Positions 26,616 to 36,512 of a DNA stretch of 64,000 nt are shown here, one piece after another. Where the stretch lies: assembly GCF_024346675.1 (NCBI RefSeq), contig NZ_AP024851.1, positions 62,001 to 126,000 on the forward strand. The letters run 5' to 3'. Source of the stretch: Photobacterium sanguinicancri (lineage in GTDB: Bacteria; Pseudomonadota; Gammaproteobacteria; Enterobacterales; Vibrionaceae). The translations under genes and the position numbers were made by a program. The notes under the pieces are model-generated. The model had not been told where the DNA came from. It was given only the letters and a program-made list of their open reading frames with translations, and made no database searches. Positions within the stretch are counted from its first letter, which is position 1. Every line of letters starts with the position of its first letter.

Positions 26616-29600
26616 ATGGGAGACATCATGCGTCCCGTTCCGTTCGGTGAGCTACTTAACCGAATGTTTAGTGAATATAAGCAAAGTAAATCTATCTTTG
26701 GTATTCCAGAAAAACAGTTCTACCGCAAAGCGAGCAACACTTCGTTGTCGGTATGGGGAGAGTACTGTGAAACCCCTGTTGGCCCAGCAGCTGGACCACA
26801 TACTCAACTTGCCCAGAATATCATTACATCATGGTTGGCGGGTGGCCGTTTCATGGAGCTGAAAACCGTCCAGAAGCTCGACCAACTTGAGCTAGCAAAG
26901 CCATGTATCGATGCGGAAGATGAGTGTTTCAATACCGAATGGTCGACCGAATTTACCCTTATTAAAGCGTATGATGAGTATCTGAAGGCATGGATTGCCT
27001 TGCACTTACTGCAAGAAGTCTTTGCGCCGCGAACAGACGGTGAGAATAAGTCATTTATCTTCAATATGAGTGTGGGTTATGACTTGTCTGGGATCCAGAC
27101 TCCACCAATGCAGAAATATATCCACGATATGCTCGATGCGAGTGAGCACCCCAATTTTGCCAGCTATACCAACGAGCTGAAAGCCTTCATCCAAGATCCC
27201 GAGTTTATTCGTGAGTATCAGCTAGAAGAAAAACGCGATCATTTGAATGCCATGATCGATGCGATTCCTGCCCAGTTAACCCGTGGTGTCACCCTTTCTA
27301 CTATGCACGGTTGTCCTCCTCATGAAATTGAAGCGATTTGTCGCTATATGATTGAAGAAAAGGGGATCAATACATTCGTTAAGCTGAATCCGACGTTATT
27401 GGGTTTTGAGCGTGTCCGTGGGATCCTCGACAATGCTGGCTTTGATTATGTCGCACTGAGCGAAGAGTCTTTCAGCCACGATCTACAAATCGAAGCGGCT
27501 AAAGAGATGCTGCACCGTTTGGTTGACCTAGGCAAAGAGAAAGGCATCGGCTTTGGTGTCAAGCTCACCAACACCCTAGGTACTCTAAATAAAAAAGGGC
27601 GCCTGCCTGATAAAGAAATGTACATGTCTGGCCGTGCCTTGTTCCCGCTGTCTATCAATGTGGCGTTAGAACTGTCCCGCGAATTCAACGGCACACTGCC
27701 AATCTCATACTCTGGTGGTGCCAGCAAATTCAATATCCGCGAGATCTTCGAAGCGGGGATCCGTCCTATCACTATGGCGACTGATTTGCTTAAACCTGGT
27801 GGTTACCTTCGTTTGGCCGATTGTGCCAAAGAGCTAGAAGGCAGCGACGAGTGGGGCATGGGCAAGGTCGACTTGGTTAAGCTAGAGGCATTAGCGGCAA
27901 AATCATTAGATGCTGATTATGTCCAAAAACAATGGCGTGGTCCTGAAGAAATCAGTGTCAAGAAAGCCGTGCCGCTGACTGACTGTTATGTCGCACCTTG
28001 TGTGACTGCGTGTCCTATCAGCCAAGATATTCCTGAATATATCCGTTTGATGGGCGAGCATAAGTACACCGAAGCGCTCGAAGTCATCTATGCCCGTAAT
28101 GCATTGCCTTCTATCACCGGCCATATCTGTGATCACCAGTGTCAGTACAACTGTACCCGTCGTGATTACGAAGGTGCGCTGAATATCCGTGAGATGAAGA
28201 AAATCGCCTTGTCCAAAGGCTGGGATGAGTACAAGTCTAAATGGCATGAGCCAAGCCTAGATACGGCCAAACACCCAGTAGCGGTGATCGGTGCCGGTCC
28301 TGCAGGACTTTCTGCTGCTTACTTCATGGCGCGTGCGGGTCACCCTGTCACCGTGTTTGAGAGAGAAAAAAATGCTGGTGGGGTGGTGAAAAATATTATC
28401 CCTCAGTTCCGTATTCCTGCTGAAGCGATAGAACACGATATCCAGTTCGTGAAAGATCACGGGGTGAATATTGAGTACGGCTGCAACCCAGAGCTGACAG
28501 TCGATGCACTTAAACAAAGTGGTTTCAAATATGTCTGCTTGGGTATAGGTGCTGATAAGGGCAACCCAATTGCATTGGCTGGTGGTAACACCAATATCTT
28601 CAAGTCGCTGGAATTCCTACGCAGCTTCAATGATGGCGAGCTGCAACAGTTAGGTAAACATGTGGCCGTTGTGGGTGCAGGTAACACCGCAATGGACAGT
28701 GCCCGTGCTGCATTGAAAGTACCGGGTGTTGAGAAGGTGACGATTCTTTATCGCCGTACTATCGCGGAAATGCCTGCCTACAAAGAAGAATATGAAGAAG
28801 CCGTGGAAGATGGCGTGCAGTTCATGTTCTTGACCAATCCAGAGCAGTTTGAGGCCAATGGTAAGTTGACCGCACGTGTAATGGAATTGGGTGAGCCGGA
28901 TGAAAAAGGACGTCGCCGCCCTGTTGCCACAGACATGACGATTGAGCTTCAGGTGGATGCCTTGATCACTGCGGTGGGTGAGCAGTCGAACTGCGAAGTG
29001 CTTTCTCGCATGGGGATCCCGATGGGAACAGACGGCTGGCCAGTTGTCGACAAAGAGAGTTGTGAAACAGAGGTTGAAAATGTGTTCTTGATGGGTGATG
29101 CCCATACAGGCCCATCGTCAATCGTGTCGGCAATCTCAGGTGGCCGTAAAGCGGCAACCGCTATTCTGGCCCGTGAAGCACAGGCCGATGAACAACTTGA
29201 AGCTAAATCTGATGTTCAGGTAGAAGCGGTATACGCGCGTAAAGGTGATATCCAGGTTAAGTTAATTGCAGCAAATCAGCTGGAAGAAGCGGACCGTGAG
29301 GAGTTCATCGATCAAGAAGCAAAACGCTGTTTGGAATGTTCGTACATTTGTAGCAAGTGTGTCGATGTCTGCCCGAACCGTGCCAATATTTCGCTGCCAA
29401 TTCCAGGCTTCCGTGACCAGTTCCAGACATTACACCTAGATGCGTACTGTAATGAATGTGGTAACTGTGCTCAGTTCTGCCCATGGGATAGCAAGCCGTA
29501 CAAAGACAAGTTCACGCTATTCAACTTGCGTGAAGACTTTGCCAACAGCACCAATGCCGGATTCTTCGTTGATGGTGAGGAAGTGTTGGTTCGCAGTCAC

Positions 29601-29732
29601 AGTGAGATTTATTCCTTCCGTATTAATGAGCAGGGCAACGTGGACATGCCAGAATCGCTAGCTGATGAAGCGACGATTATTAACTATGTCATGGCTAACC
29701 ACAGCTACCTGCTTGGCAAAGTAGACGTTTAG
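26616..29732 (+). CDS. ygfK: YgfK, flavin/Fe-S reductase of the purine cluster
   Basis: YgfK is a large GltD-like oxidoreductase, once called a selenate reductase subunit and now tied to anaerobic urate degradation. ATG 26616 is chosen because AAGGAG lies 7 bases upstream and the N-terminus (MGDIMRPVPF) matches E. coli YgfK; an upstream GTG lacks support. The 1038 residues comprise a dihydroorotate-dehydrogenase-like N-terminal part, a GltD-type Fe-S segment (Cys near 461-512), an FAD motif GAGPAGLSAA (about 558), an NAD(P)H motif GAGNTAMDS (about 684), and two C-terminal 4Fe-4S motifs (about 905-918 and 944-955). It probably moves electrons between NAD(P)H and the Mo enzymes. First gene of a five-gene operon. 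Confidence 0.93.
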   Translation: MGDIMRPVPFGELLNRMFSEYKQSKSIFGIPEKQFYRKASNTSLSVWGEYCETPVGPAAGPHTQLAQNIITSWLAGGRFMELKTVQKLDQLELAKPCIDAEDECFNTEWSTEFTLIKAYDEYLKAWIALHLLQEVFAPRTDGENKSFIFNMSVGYDLSGIQTPPMQKYIHDMLDASEHPNFASYTNELKAFIQDPEFIREYQLEEKRDHLNAMIDAIPAQLTRGVTLSTMHGCPPHEIEAICRYMIEEKGINTFVKLNPTLLGFERVRGILDNAGFDYVALSEESFSHDLQIEAAKEMLHRLVDLGKEKGIGFGVKLTNTLGTLNKKGRLPDKEMYMSGRALFPLSINVALELSREFNGTLPISYSGGASKFNIREIFEAGIRPITMATDLLKPGGYLRLADCAKELEGSDEWGMGKVDLVKLEALAAKSLDADYVQKQWRGPEEISVKKAVPLTDCYVAPCVTACPISQDIPEYIRLMGEHKYTEALEVIYARNALPSITGHICDHQCQYNCTRRDYEGALNIREMKKIALSKGWDEYKSKWHEPSLDTAKHPVAVIGAGPAGLSAAYFMARAGHPVTVFEREKNAGGVVKNIIPQFRIPAEAIEHDIQFVKDHGVNIEYGCNPELTVDALKQSGFKYVCLGIGADKGNPIALAGGNTNIFKSLEFLRSFNDGELQQLGKHVAVVGAGNTAMDSARAALKVPGVEKVTILYRRTIAEMPAYKEEYEEAVEDGVQFMFLTNPEQFEANGKLTARVMELGEPDEKGRRRPVATDMTIELQVDALITAVGEQSNCEVLSRMGIPMGTDGWPVVDKESCETEVENVFLMGDAHTGPSSIVSAISGGRKAATAILAREAQADEQLEAKSDVQVEAVYARKGDIQVKLIAANQLEEADREEFIDQEAKRCLECSYICSKCVDVCPNRANISLPIPGFRDQFQTLHLDAYCNECGNCAQFCPWDSKPYKDKFTLFNLREDFANSTNAGFFVDGEEVLVRSHSEIYSFRINEQGNVDMPESLADEATIINYVMANHSYLLGKVDV

Positions 29733-29746
29733 TGAGGAGTCAGGGA

Positions 29747-31075
29747 ATGTTAGTACTCAGAAACGCAACAGCGGTGCAGTTTGAGCCTGCACTGATCAAA
29801 GAAGGCGTCGATATTGTTATTGATGGCGATAAAATCAAGGAAGTTGGAGCCAATTTGGCTGCTAACTACCCTGATGCCGTCATCAAGGATATGGCCGGAA
29901 AACTGGTTATGCCGGGCATTGTCTGCTCTCACAATCACTTCTATTCGGGATTGGCGCGCGGGATCATGGCAGATATCAAGCCAAGCCCTGACTTCATTTC
30001 GATACTGAAGAACCTGTGGTGGCGAATGGACCGAGCGTTGGATGAAGAAGCGGTGTACTACAGCGGCTTGATTTGTTCACTCGAAGCCATCAAGTGCGGT
30101 TGTTCGTCGGTGATTGATCATCATGCATCGCCAAACTATATCGCAGGCTCTCTGAGCACCTTGCGTCAAGGGTTCATGAAGGCGGGCTTGCGGGGCATGA
30201 CTTGCTTTGAAACCACTGACCGTAACCACGGCATGAAAGAAATGGTGGCAGGCGTTGAAGAAAATATCGCGTTTGCCCAGTTGATTGACAGTGCGAAGGA
30301 GAAGGGTGAAGAACCTTACTTGGTCGAAGCCCATATCGGTGCACATGCGCCGTTTACTGTCACCAACGACGGCCTGTCTATGATGGCTGAAGCGGTACAG
30401 GCTACGGGTCGTGGGATCCATGTTCATGTGGCAGAAGATCGTTATGACGTGACCCATAGCCACCACCACTATAGCCAAGACATTGTTGAGCGTTTAGATA
30501 GCTTCGGCTTGATCAACGAGAAGACGTTACTGGCGCACGGTTTGTTCTTATCCGATAAGGATATTGCCATTCTGAACGGTAAAAACGCTTTCTTGGTCCA
30601 CAACGCCCGTTCGAATATGAACAACAGTGTGGGTTACAACGACAAACTGACGCGCTTCCAGCATGTCGCACTGGGTACTGATGGTATCGGGGCTGATATG
30701 TTTGAAGAGTTGAAGTTCGCCTTCTTCAAACATCGTGATGCGGGTGGTCCGTTATGGCCTGACAGTTTCTTGCGTCATCTATGGAACGGTAATGAAATTT
30801 TGGCCCGTAACTTCGGCGCGAAATTCGGTCGCCTAGATGCAGGCAATAAAGCGGACTTAACCATCCTTGATTACACCAGCCCGACGCCATTGGTTGCGGA
30901 TAACCTCGCGGGTCATGTTGCCTTTGGCTTCAATGCGGGCAATGTGAATAGCGTGGTGGTTGAAGGTCGCTTTGTTTATGAAGATCGAGCGTTCCCGTTC
31001 GATGTGGCGCCGATATACGCAGAGGCTCGCAAGGTCGCTAAGCGTTTATGGCAAACCATGGATCAGTTGGATTAA
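29747..31075 (+). CDS. ssnA: SsnA, amidohydrolase-family purine-cluster enzyme
   Basis: SsnA is a metal-dependent aminohydrolase of the guanine-deaminase/cytosine-deaminase superfamily. Metal ligands are visible in CSHNHFYSG (about 62-64), EAHIGAHAP (about 195), HVHVAED (about 226) and GTDGIGAD (about 312). The ATG at 29747 has GAGGAG 7 bases upstream; a GTG that overlaps the ygfK stop is less likely. At 442 residues it equals the E. coli protein and is highly similar along its whole length by inspection. It follows ygfK by 14 bp. It probably hydrolyses a ring or C-N bond in a reduced purine intermediate. Confidence 0.92.
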   Translation: MLVLRNATAVQFEPALIKEGVDIVIDGDKIKEVGANLAANYPDAVIKDMAGKLVMPGIVCSHNHFYSGLARGIMADIKPSPDFISILKNLWWRMDRALDEEAVYYSGLICSLEAIKCGCSSVIDHHASPNYIAGSLSTLRQGFMKAGLRGMTCFETTDRNHGMKEMVAGVEENIAFAQLIDSAKEKGEEPYLVEAHIGAHAPFTVTNDGLSMMAEAVQATGRGIHVHVAEDRYDVTHSHHHYSQDIVERLDSFGLINEKTLLAHGLFLSDKDIAILNGKNAFLVHNARSNMNNSVGYNDKLTRFQHVALGTDGIGADMFEELKFAFFKHRDAGGPLWPDSFLRHLWNGNEILARNFGAKFGRLDAGNKADLTILDYTSPTPLVADNLAGHVAFGFNAGNVNSVVVEGRFVYEDRAFPFDVAPIYAEARKVAKRLWQTMDQLD

Positions 31076-31089
31076 TGTGAGATCCCGTT

Positions 31090-33291
31090 ATGGATACGGT
31101 AAATACGCGCTTTAAGTGGGAGGAAGCCACAGGAGCTGCGAAATATATTGCCGATCGCCATTACGAGGGGCTATTAGAAGGGCGGTTTTATCGCTCTTCT
31201 TGCCCTCGTGGGCTGATTAAATCGGTAACACTTCCATCCTTGCCTGACGGCTACCATATTTTTGGTGCAGATGATGTTCCCGGACAGAATGTGCTGCCAA
31301 TTGTCGAAATCGACTGGCCAGCTTTTGCTGAGAAAGAAGTGCGGTTTGTCGGTCAGGTGATCTACTTAGTCGTCGGGCCTGATCCCGATGTCGTTGATTC
31401 ACTTCTCAATGAAATCCATGTCGATTATGAGGCGTTGACACCTGCCTATACCATAGAGCAATCCAAGGCACTGAAAGACGGTGCCATTCACGCTGATAAC
31501 AATGTTCTTGATAGCCATACGCTGACGAAAGGGGATATTCAATCTGGCTTCGCTAATGCGGTCACCATTATTGAAGAGACCTGCTCTACGAGTTATCAGG
31601 AGCATATCTACCTAGAAACGCAAGGGGCGGTTTGCTATCTAAAAGAGGGCAAAGTGGTACTCGAAGGCTCGATGCAGTGCCCTTGGTATGTGCACCATAC
31701 CATGGCGGTTGTACTGGGCCATGACAATGTTAGGGCGATCCAATGTCCAACCGGTGGCGGATTTGGCGGTAAGGAAGACTTTCCTGATGTGCTTGCAGCG
31801 CCATTAGCCGTTGCTGTCGAAAAGTTGCAACAACCAATCAGGCTTATCTTTGAACGCGGGGAAGATATTGCCACCACCTCTAAGCGTCATCCTGTCACTT
31901 TCCATTATAAAACCGGTGTTGATGCTAATGGCAAGATTGTTGCCATGGATATCAAGTTCGATGTTAATGCCGGCGCCTACCTGAGTTTATCGGGCATCGT
32001 ATTGCAACGAACCATCACAACGGCAACCAATGTGTACGACATTCCCAATGTCCGTGTTGAAGGCCATGCTTGGGCAACGAATACCGTGCCGACGGGTGCC
32101 TTCCGTGGGTTTGGTTCTCCACAAAACTGCTTCTGTATGGAAACCCACATTCACCACGTCGCCAAAAAAATTGATGCTGATCCTGTCACTTTCAAACAAC
32201 AGCATATGCTGACATCTCAATCCCAATCACTAACTGGCGCTGAAATATTCGGTGAGTTAGTACTTGATGAGATGCTGAAAAAAGTGCTCGATATGTCGGA
32301 TTATCAGCGCAAATCCGCCGAATTTAGCCAAATGGAAGAAACACACCCTGATCGCCTTAAAGGCAAAAGCAAAGGTATAGGGTTAGCGATATTCCAGCAC
32401 GGCTGTGGTTTTGCCGGTGATTTGGAGGACACGCTAGTCAGGGCCAAAGTCAAATTGGTTAAAGAGCCTGACGGCACGGTGCAAATCCTCGCGTCTAATA
32501 CAGATATTGGCCAAGGGTTAAGCCTGACTTTCCGTAAGATCGTGGCAGATACTCTCGATAAACATATAGATCTTGTTCAGGTTGCAGTGCCCGATACAGG
32601 AATAGTCCCCGATTCAGGCCCGACAGTTGCTTCACGTTCGATTTTGATCGTCGGCTATATCCTCGAAAAAGCAGCGAAAAAACTTAAAAAAACCTGGTTA
32701 GAAGGAGAGCGACAAGAGATAGAAGAGGTTTACTGTAAGCCTGACTATCACCAGTGGAATCAAGATACTTACCAAGGTAATGCCTACCAAGCAACCAGCT
32801 ACGGCGCCAACGTGGTCGAAGTTGAGGTCGATATGGCAACAGGTGAAGCTGAAATTACTGGCGCCTGGGCGGTATATGACATTGGTAAGGCCATCGACGG
32901 TACGATTTTTAGAGGCCAGATTGAAGGCGGTTTGGTGCAGGCACTGGGTTATGGGAGTTGTGAGAAACTAGAGCTCACCCAAGATGGCGTTTTTGCTCAA
33001 CGCTCAATGGCCGATTATGTTATCCCGACAGCGCTTGATGTTCCAGCTATTGGCAGTGCACTTGTTGATAACCCGTACCCATATGGGCCAAATGGTGCAA
33101 AAGGTGGTGGTGAGCTGACGCATAATGGCGGTGCTGCTGCATTTTCTGCTGCGGTTGAGAATGCCATTGGTGTACCACTCTCATCAATACCGGTTACGCC
33201 AGAAAAAGTGTGTGAGGCACTTGCTGATGGAAAGAGCACTCAAATTAAGACGATAAGTGCTGGCAATGGAGATCCTATCAATGAAGATTGA
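31090..33291 (+). CDS. xdhA: Xanthine-dehydrogenase-like molybdenum subunit
   Basis: This is the Mo-MCD-binding large subunit of a xanthine-dehydrogenase-family hydroxylase. Cofactor-binding loops are PTGGGFGGKED (about 219-229) and TGAFRGFGSPQ (about 334-344), and the catalytic Glu lies in GAKGGGELTHNGG (about 674). At 733 residues it is close to E. coli XdhA (752). It is followed by separate 2Fe-2S and FAD subunits, so the enzyme is an L-M-S heterotrimer. The likely reaction is hypoxanthine to xanthine and possibly xanthine to urate; substrate choice is inferred from the neighbours. It lies 14 bp after ssnA and overlaps the next gene. Confidence 0.85.
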   Translation: MDTVNTRFKWEEATGAAKYIADRHYEGLLEGRFYRSSCPRGLIKSVTLPSLPDGYHIFGADDVPGQNVLPIVEIDWPAFAEKEVRFVGQVIYLVVGPDPDVVDSLLNEIHVDYEALTPAYTIEQSKALKDGAIHADNNVLDSHTLTKGDIQSGFANAVTIIEETCSTSYQEHIYLETQGAVCYLKEGKVVLEGSMQCPWYVHHTMAVVLGHDNVRAIQCPTGGGFGGKEDFPDVLAAPLAVAVEKLQQPIRLIFERGEDIATTSKRHPVTFHYKTGVDANGKIVAMDIKFDVNAGAYLSLSGIVLQRTITTATNVYDIPNVRVEGHAWATNTVPTGAFRGFGSPQNCFCMETHIHHVAKKIDADPVTFKQQHMLTSQSQSLTGAEIFGELVLDEMLKKVLDMSDYQRKSAEFSQMEETHPDRLKGKSKGIGLAIFQHGCGFAGDLEDTLVRAKVKLVKEPDGTVQILASNTDIGQGLSLTFRKIVADTLDKHIDLVQVAVPDTGIVPDSGPTVASRSILIVGYILEKAAKKLKKTWLEGERQEIEEVYCKPDYHQWNQDTYQGNAYQATSYGANVVEVEVDMATGEAEITGAWAVYDIGKAIDGTIFRGQIEGGLVQALGYGSCEKLELTQDGVFAQRSMADYVIPTALDVPAIGSALVDNPYPYGPNGAKGGGELTHNGGAAAFSAAVENAIGVPLSSIPVTPEKVCEALADGKSTQIKTISAGNGDPINED

Positions 33292-33751
33292 ATTCTACCT
33301 TAATAGCGATCTTGTCGCTGTAGACGTTGAACCAATGCAGTCGCTGCTTCATACCTTACGCGGCACTATGGGGCAAACTGCAACCAAAGAAGGTTGTGGT
33401 GAGGGTGAGTGTGGCGCATGTTCTGTGCTGTTCAATGGACGATTGGTCAATGCTTGCATGATGCCTGTCAGTCAAGTTGAGGGCGGTGATGTCATGACGC
33501 TGGAGGGGTTACGGCAGACCGAAAAAGGCCTGTGCGTGATCAATGCCTTGCTCGAGGCAAAAGGGGTGCAGTGCGGGTTCTGTACCCCAGGGATGGTCTT
33601 AGCGCTTTATGCCTTGCTTGAGGTTGATCCTAATCCTTCTGAACATACTATTCGTACTGCTATTTCAGGCAATCTTTGTCGCTGTACGGGCTATGGGATG
33701 ATTGTTGAAGCCGCCAAGATTGCCGCGCAAAAAGGAGAGGGCTTATGGTAA
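33281..33751 (+). CDS. xdhC: Xanthine-dehydrogenase-like 2Fe-2S subunit
   Basis: The 156-residue protein holds two 2Fe-2S clusters: C-x4-C-x2-C with a later Cys in KEGCGEGECGACSV...NAC (about residues 36-60), and CGFC...CRC (about 98-134). It carries electrons from the Mo centre to FAD. ATG 33281 overlaps the end of the Mo-subunit gene and has GGAG upstream. The gene order Mo, Fe-S, FAD differs from E. coli xdhA-B-C. It overlaps the FAD gene by 7 bp. Confidence 0.9.
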   Translation: MKIEFYLNSDLVAVDVEPMQSLLHTLRGTMGQTATKEGCGEGECGACSVLFNGRLVNACMMPVSQVEGGDVMTLEGLRQTEKGLCVINALLEAKGVQCGFCTPGMVLALYALLEVDPNPSEHTIRTAISGNLCRCTGYGMIVEAAKIAAQKGEGLW

Positions 33752-34638
33752 ACGTCTATCGGCCTGAAACGCTGGCACAGGCATTGGATACCTTGTCGAC
33801 AGGCAAGATGACAGTGTTCTCTGGGGGCACTGATCTTATGGTTCAGCATGGCGTTAGGGCAGGGATGTCACCTCGATTTGAGGACGATATATTGTTTGTC
33901 GATAGCATCGATGAATTACAATACATTTTGACGACAGATCACGAAGATGAGAACAATCAAGAGCAAGCTTTATATATTGGCTCTGGTGTTGTTCTGGCCG
34001 ATATTGAGCGCAATCCCTTGGTGCCTTCGATTCTTCGTCAAAGCGTCGCAAAAATTGCGGCTCCCGCCTTACGTAACCGTGCCACATTAGCCGGGAATAT
34101 TTGCAATGCTTCGCCAGCTGCGGATTCATTGCCTGCTTTGTATGCGCTAGATGCTCACGTTGTTTTGTCATCCATTCATGGACAAAGGGAGATGCCACTG
34201 AAAGATTTCATCTCAGCGCCAAGGGTTACCGCGCTAAGGGAAGATGAAATGCTCACTCATATCATTATTCCACACCATGATTTGCCAGAAGTGTTTTACC
34301 ACAAAGTGGGGACAAGAGCGGCTAATGCGCTAAGCAAGTTATCAGTGGCTGGCTTGGCTCGTATCAAGCGTTTTCCAAAGAAAGCGCCGGTGATAGAGGA
34401 TTGGCGTGTTGCATTCGGTGCGGTTGGACCCACAGTGGTGCGTAGCCGCGAATTGGAGTCTTTGGTTATTGGTCGGTCATTGGAAACATTGGCTAAACCG
34501 AAATTTATTGGTCAGGTTGTTGATTGTTATCGCGAAATCATTCGCCCCATAGACGATCAACGATCGACAGCGACCTATCGCCAGCAGGCCTCGCTGAATC
34601 TACTCACCCGTTGGTTAGAAACACTGTCACGAAGTTAA
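33745..34638 (+). CDS. xdhB: Xanthine-dehydrogenase-like FAD subunit
   Basis: The 297-residue protein is the FAD-binding middle subunit of the CO-dehydrogenase/xanthine-dehydrogenase type. The FAD motifs are visible as FSGGTDLMVQ (about 27-36) and IAAPALRNRATLAGNICNASPAAD (about 103-126). The N-terminus YRPETLAQAL and the C-terminal CO_deh_flav_C-like domain (WRVAFGAVGPTVVRS) are typical. GGAG in the preceding gene supplies the binding site. It is the last gene of the ygfK operon and is followed by a terminator. Confidence 0.9.
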   Translation: MVNVYRPETLAQALDTLSTGKMTVFSGGTDLMVQHGVRAGMSPRFEDDILFVDSIDELQYILTTDHEDENNQEQALYIGSGVVLADIERNPLVPSILRQSVAKIAAPALRNRATLAGNICNASPAADSLPALYALDAHVVLSSIHGQREMPLKDFISAPRVTALREDEMLTHIIIPHHDLPEVFYHKVGTRAANALSKLSVAGLARIKRFPKKAPVIEDWRVAFGAVGPTVVRSRELESLVIGRSLETLAKPKFIGQVVDCYREIIRPIDDQRSTATYRQQASLNLLTRWLETLSRS

Positions 34639-34676
34639 TTTTACTCTATCTCGTGTTTTCCTTTGTTACTTTAGTT

Positions 34677-34699
34677 GGGGCCGTTGGCCCCTTTTTTTT
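34677..34699 (+). terminator. Terminator of the ygfK-xdhB operon
   Basis: Perfect stem GGGGCC/GGCCCC with loop GTT followed by eight T residues, about 40 bp after the stop. Confidence 0.92.
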
Positions 34700-34776
34700 G
34701 CTGTTTAGTTAACTCAGTTTTGCCCCATTCCTTGCTAGGGATGCCAATTCTCCGATTTCAACTTACTGAATAACTT

Positions 34777-35115
34777 TCAGTCCATTCGGGTAATAAAGGT
34801 TTGCTCGTCATCCACAAAAGCCACAAAGCCGCCGTGATAGATAAACACCCGACCACGCCCCTCAACTAGGCAGGCAAGCTGTGGGTTCAAATCTTCTTCG
34901 TTACCTTGGCTTTGAAAAGTGCCGGTATCGGTGATTACGCCGCTGAGTGTAGGCAAATATCCATAAGTGCGCTTTGCTTGATCAATCAGGTTCAATTCGC
35001 TGGCGGTAGAGAAGCAAGAGGGGATCGCTCTGGCTTCTTCAATAAATAGAGTTTTCAGTTCTTCAAAAGCGGTAATAACCAGCCAGTCGATGCCGTTAAC
35101 ATGATGGATAAACAT
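34777..35115 (-). CDS. Hypothetical protein (112 aa)
   Basis: The protein is small and soluble with alternating strands (VEGRGRVFIYHGGFVAFVDDEQTFITRMD at the C-terminus) and no membrane span. It is transcribed towards the terminator at 34677, opposite to the purine genes. AGG lies about 10 bases before the ATG. The family is not recognised, and nothing links it to purine metabolism. Confidence 0.6.
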   Translation of the reverse strand: MFIHHVNGIDWLVITAFEELKTLFIEEARAIPSCFSTASELNLIDQAKRTYGYLPTLSGVITDTGTFQSQGNEEDLNPQLACLVEGRGRVFIYHGGFVAFVDDEQTFITRMD

Positions 35116-35364
35116 TTTTATAAATACCTAGTTTCTCGGTAATTCTGAAACGGAGATTCTATCACTATCAGGGGGAGAACGTAGTAGAGATTTAGTTGTT
35201 AAAGGCGGTAATTCTGTGCCATTTCTAGACGTTTACTAGGTCAACTTGAAACACGTTTTTGTCCAAGGTAGCGTTATAGCCAAAGGGCGATACATAAAAT
35301 TTGTATCGCATTTTTGGTAGCGTAATTTATTGAATTTTTTAATCCGAGTAATCGGAATATCGAT

Positions 35365-36156
35365 TTATGAAGAATACTGCATCGACTTTAGGTGTAGCGT
35401 GTTCATAAATAATCTTGGGTCAGCAAGATTATTGAGCATTGATTGAGTGGGTAAGCAATCATCATCGACGTAGTCGACATAATCAGCCGCCGAATCAAAA
35501 ATCAAAATATCCAGCGCCAAACGATCTAATCCGTATAGACCGCGGTGGATCATATCTGCTGAAAACACCAATAAGTCGCCCGCCGCTAACGCAATCTGCT
35601 TACCGCCAGAGATGCTATCATTGCTCACTTTGCCATTCACTTCTTGACGAACATTGTACTCTTCTTCATTGTCCCATCGCTTGTGCGTTCCGGGGATGAG
35701 CTCCATACCTGGCTCATCAAATAAGGGTATGCGAAGGTGCAACACTTGCGTTTCTAGTATGACTTTCATTTGGTCTTCAATGTCATAGTCATATTGACAG
35801 TCTCGATGCCAGAAGTCTTTTTGCTGCGGACTCACGGGGTTGAAGAACAGTTGCGTATTCATGAACGCAGGGTTTTCCGGTATCACCGCATCGACCACTT
35901 CCATGATTTTTTGGGAGCTGATGAAGTCAAAAAGTATGGCTCTATCGTCACTGGGCAAGTATTCGCTTCCCGTAATTAAAGACGAGTTAAACGCTTCTTC
36001 TTGATAGAATTCTTCGTTGTCTGCTTTCCATAATTCATGGAATTTCAATACCACTTTTCTAAGCGATGCAATTTGAGTTTCATCGAAATAATTTCTGAGA
36101 ACAAAGTAACCATGCTCGTCGTAACTGTTACTTAATTGTTGGCTGTTTTCTAACAC
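35365..36156 (-). CDS. Phytanoyl-CoA-dioxygenase-like Fe(II)/2-oxoglutarate oxygenase
   Basis: This 263-residue protein fits the PhyH family, which hydroxylates C-H bonds using Fe(II), O2 and 2-oxoglutarate. The metal triad is visible as HRD (H117, D119) and MIHRG (H204), with R212 (LDRLALDI) as the 2-oxoglutarate ligand. The start is a GTG at 36156 with AAGG eight bases upstream. It is a lone gene between a small hypothetical gene and a 356-bp gap. An O2-dependent enzyme inside an anaerobic purine cluster is odd, so it was probably inserted independently. Substrate unknown. Confidence 0.8.
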   Translation of the reverse strand: MLENSQQLSNSYDEHGYFVLRNYFDETQIASLRKVVLKFHELWKADNEEFYQEEAFNSSLITGSEYLPSDDRAILFDFISSQKIMEVVDAVIPENPAFMNTQLFFNPVSPQQKDFWHRDCQYDYDIEDQMKVILETQVLHLRIPLFDEPGMELIPGTHKRWDNEEEYNVRQEVNGKVSNDSISGGKQIALAAGDLLVFSADMIHRGLYGLDRLALDILIFDSAADYVDYVDDDCLPTQSMLNNLADPRLFMNTLHLKSMQYSS

Positions 36157-36512
36157 TGACTACCTTCACACTCTTTGTGCCGTTGACTGAGTACCGTTGA
36201 CTGACCACGGCGTTCTTTCGCGCATGATGCCAGACTGGCGTCATTCAACCAAGTAACTAATTAGGGGACAACTAGCGATAGCCTCGTTAAGAAAGGCAAC
36301 CATTAATCCGTTTCATGGGCTTGTAGTTTCAGAGTCCAAATACCGATTGGGATAGCTAACTGGCTATGCTGAGAGTAGACCCTGTCGGTATTATTGATTT
36401 ACAAAATAGGACCAAAACAGCTAAAGAAAAGCACCGAGAAGCTATACAATACTCGTGTTGCGAGGTCGCAGCATGGGATACTCATTCATAGAAAACCTCA
36501 AAGTAGCCACAT
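36157..36512. other. 356-bp gap with a 14-bp tandem duplication
   Basis: Two tandem copies of CCGTTGACTGASYA lie at about 36180-36207. No gene or RNA structure is otherwise visible. The divergent neighbours must have their promoters here. Confidence 0.45.

Noticed and set aside
29732..29746. GTG start for ssnA overlapping the ygfK stop
   Set aside because: The ATG at 29747 has GAGGAG at 7 bases and matches the known N-terminus.
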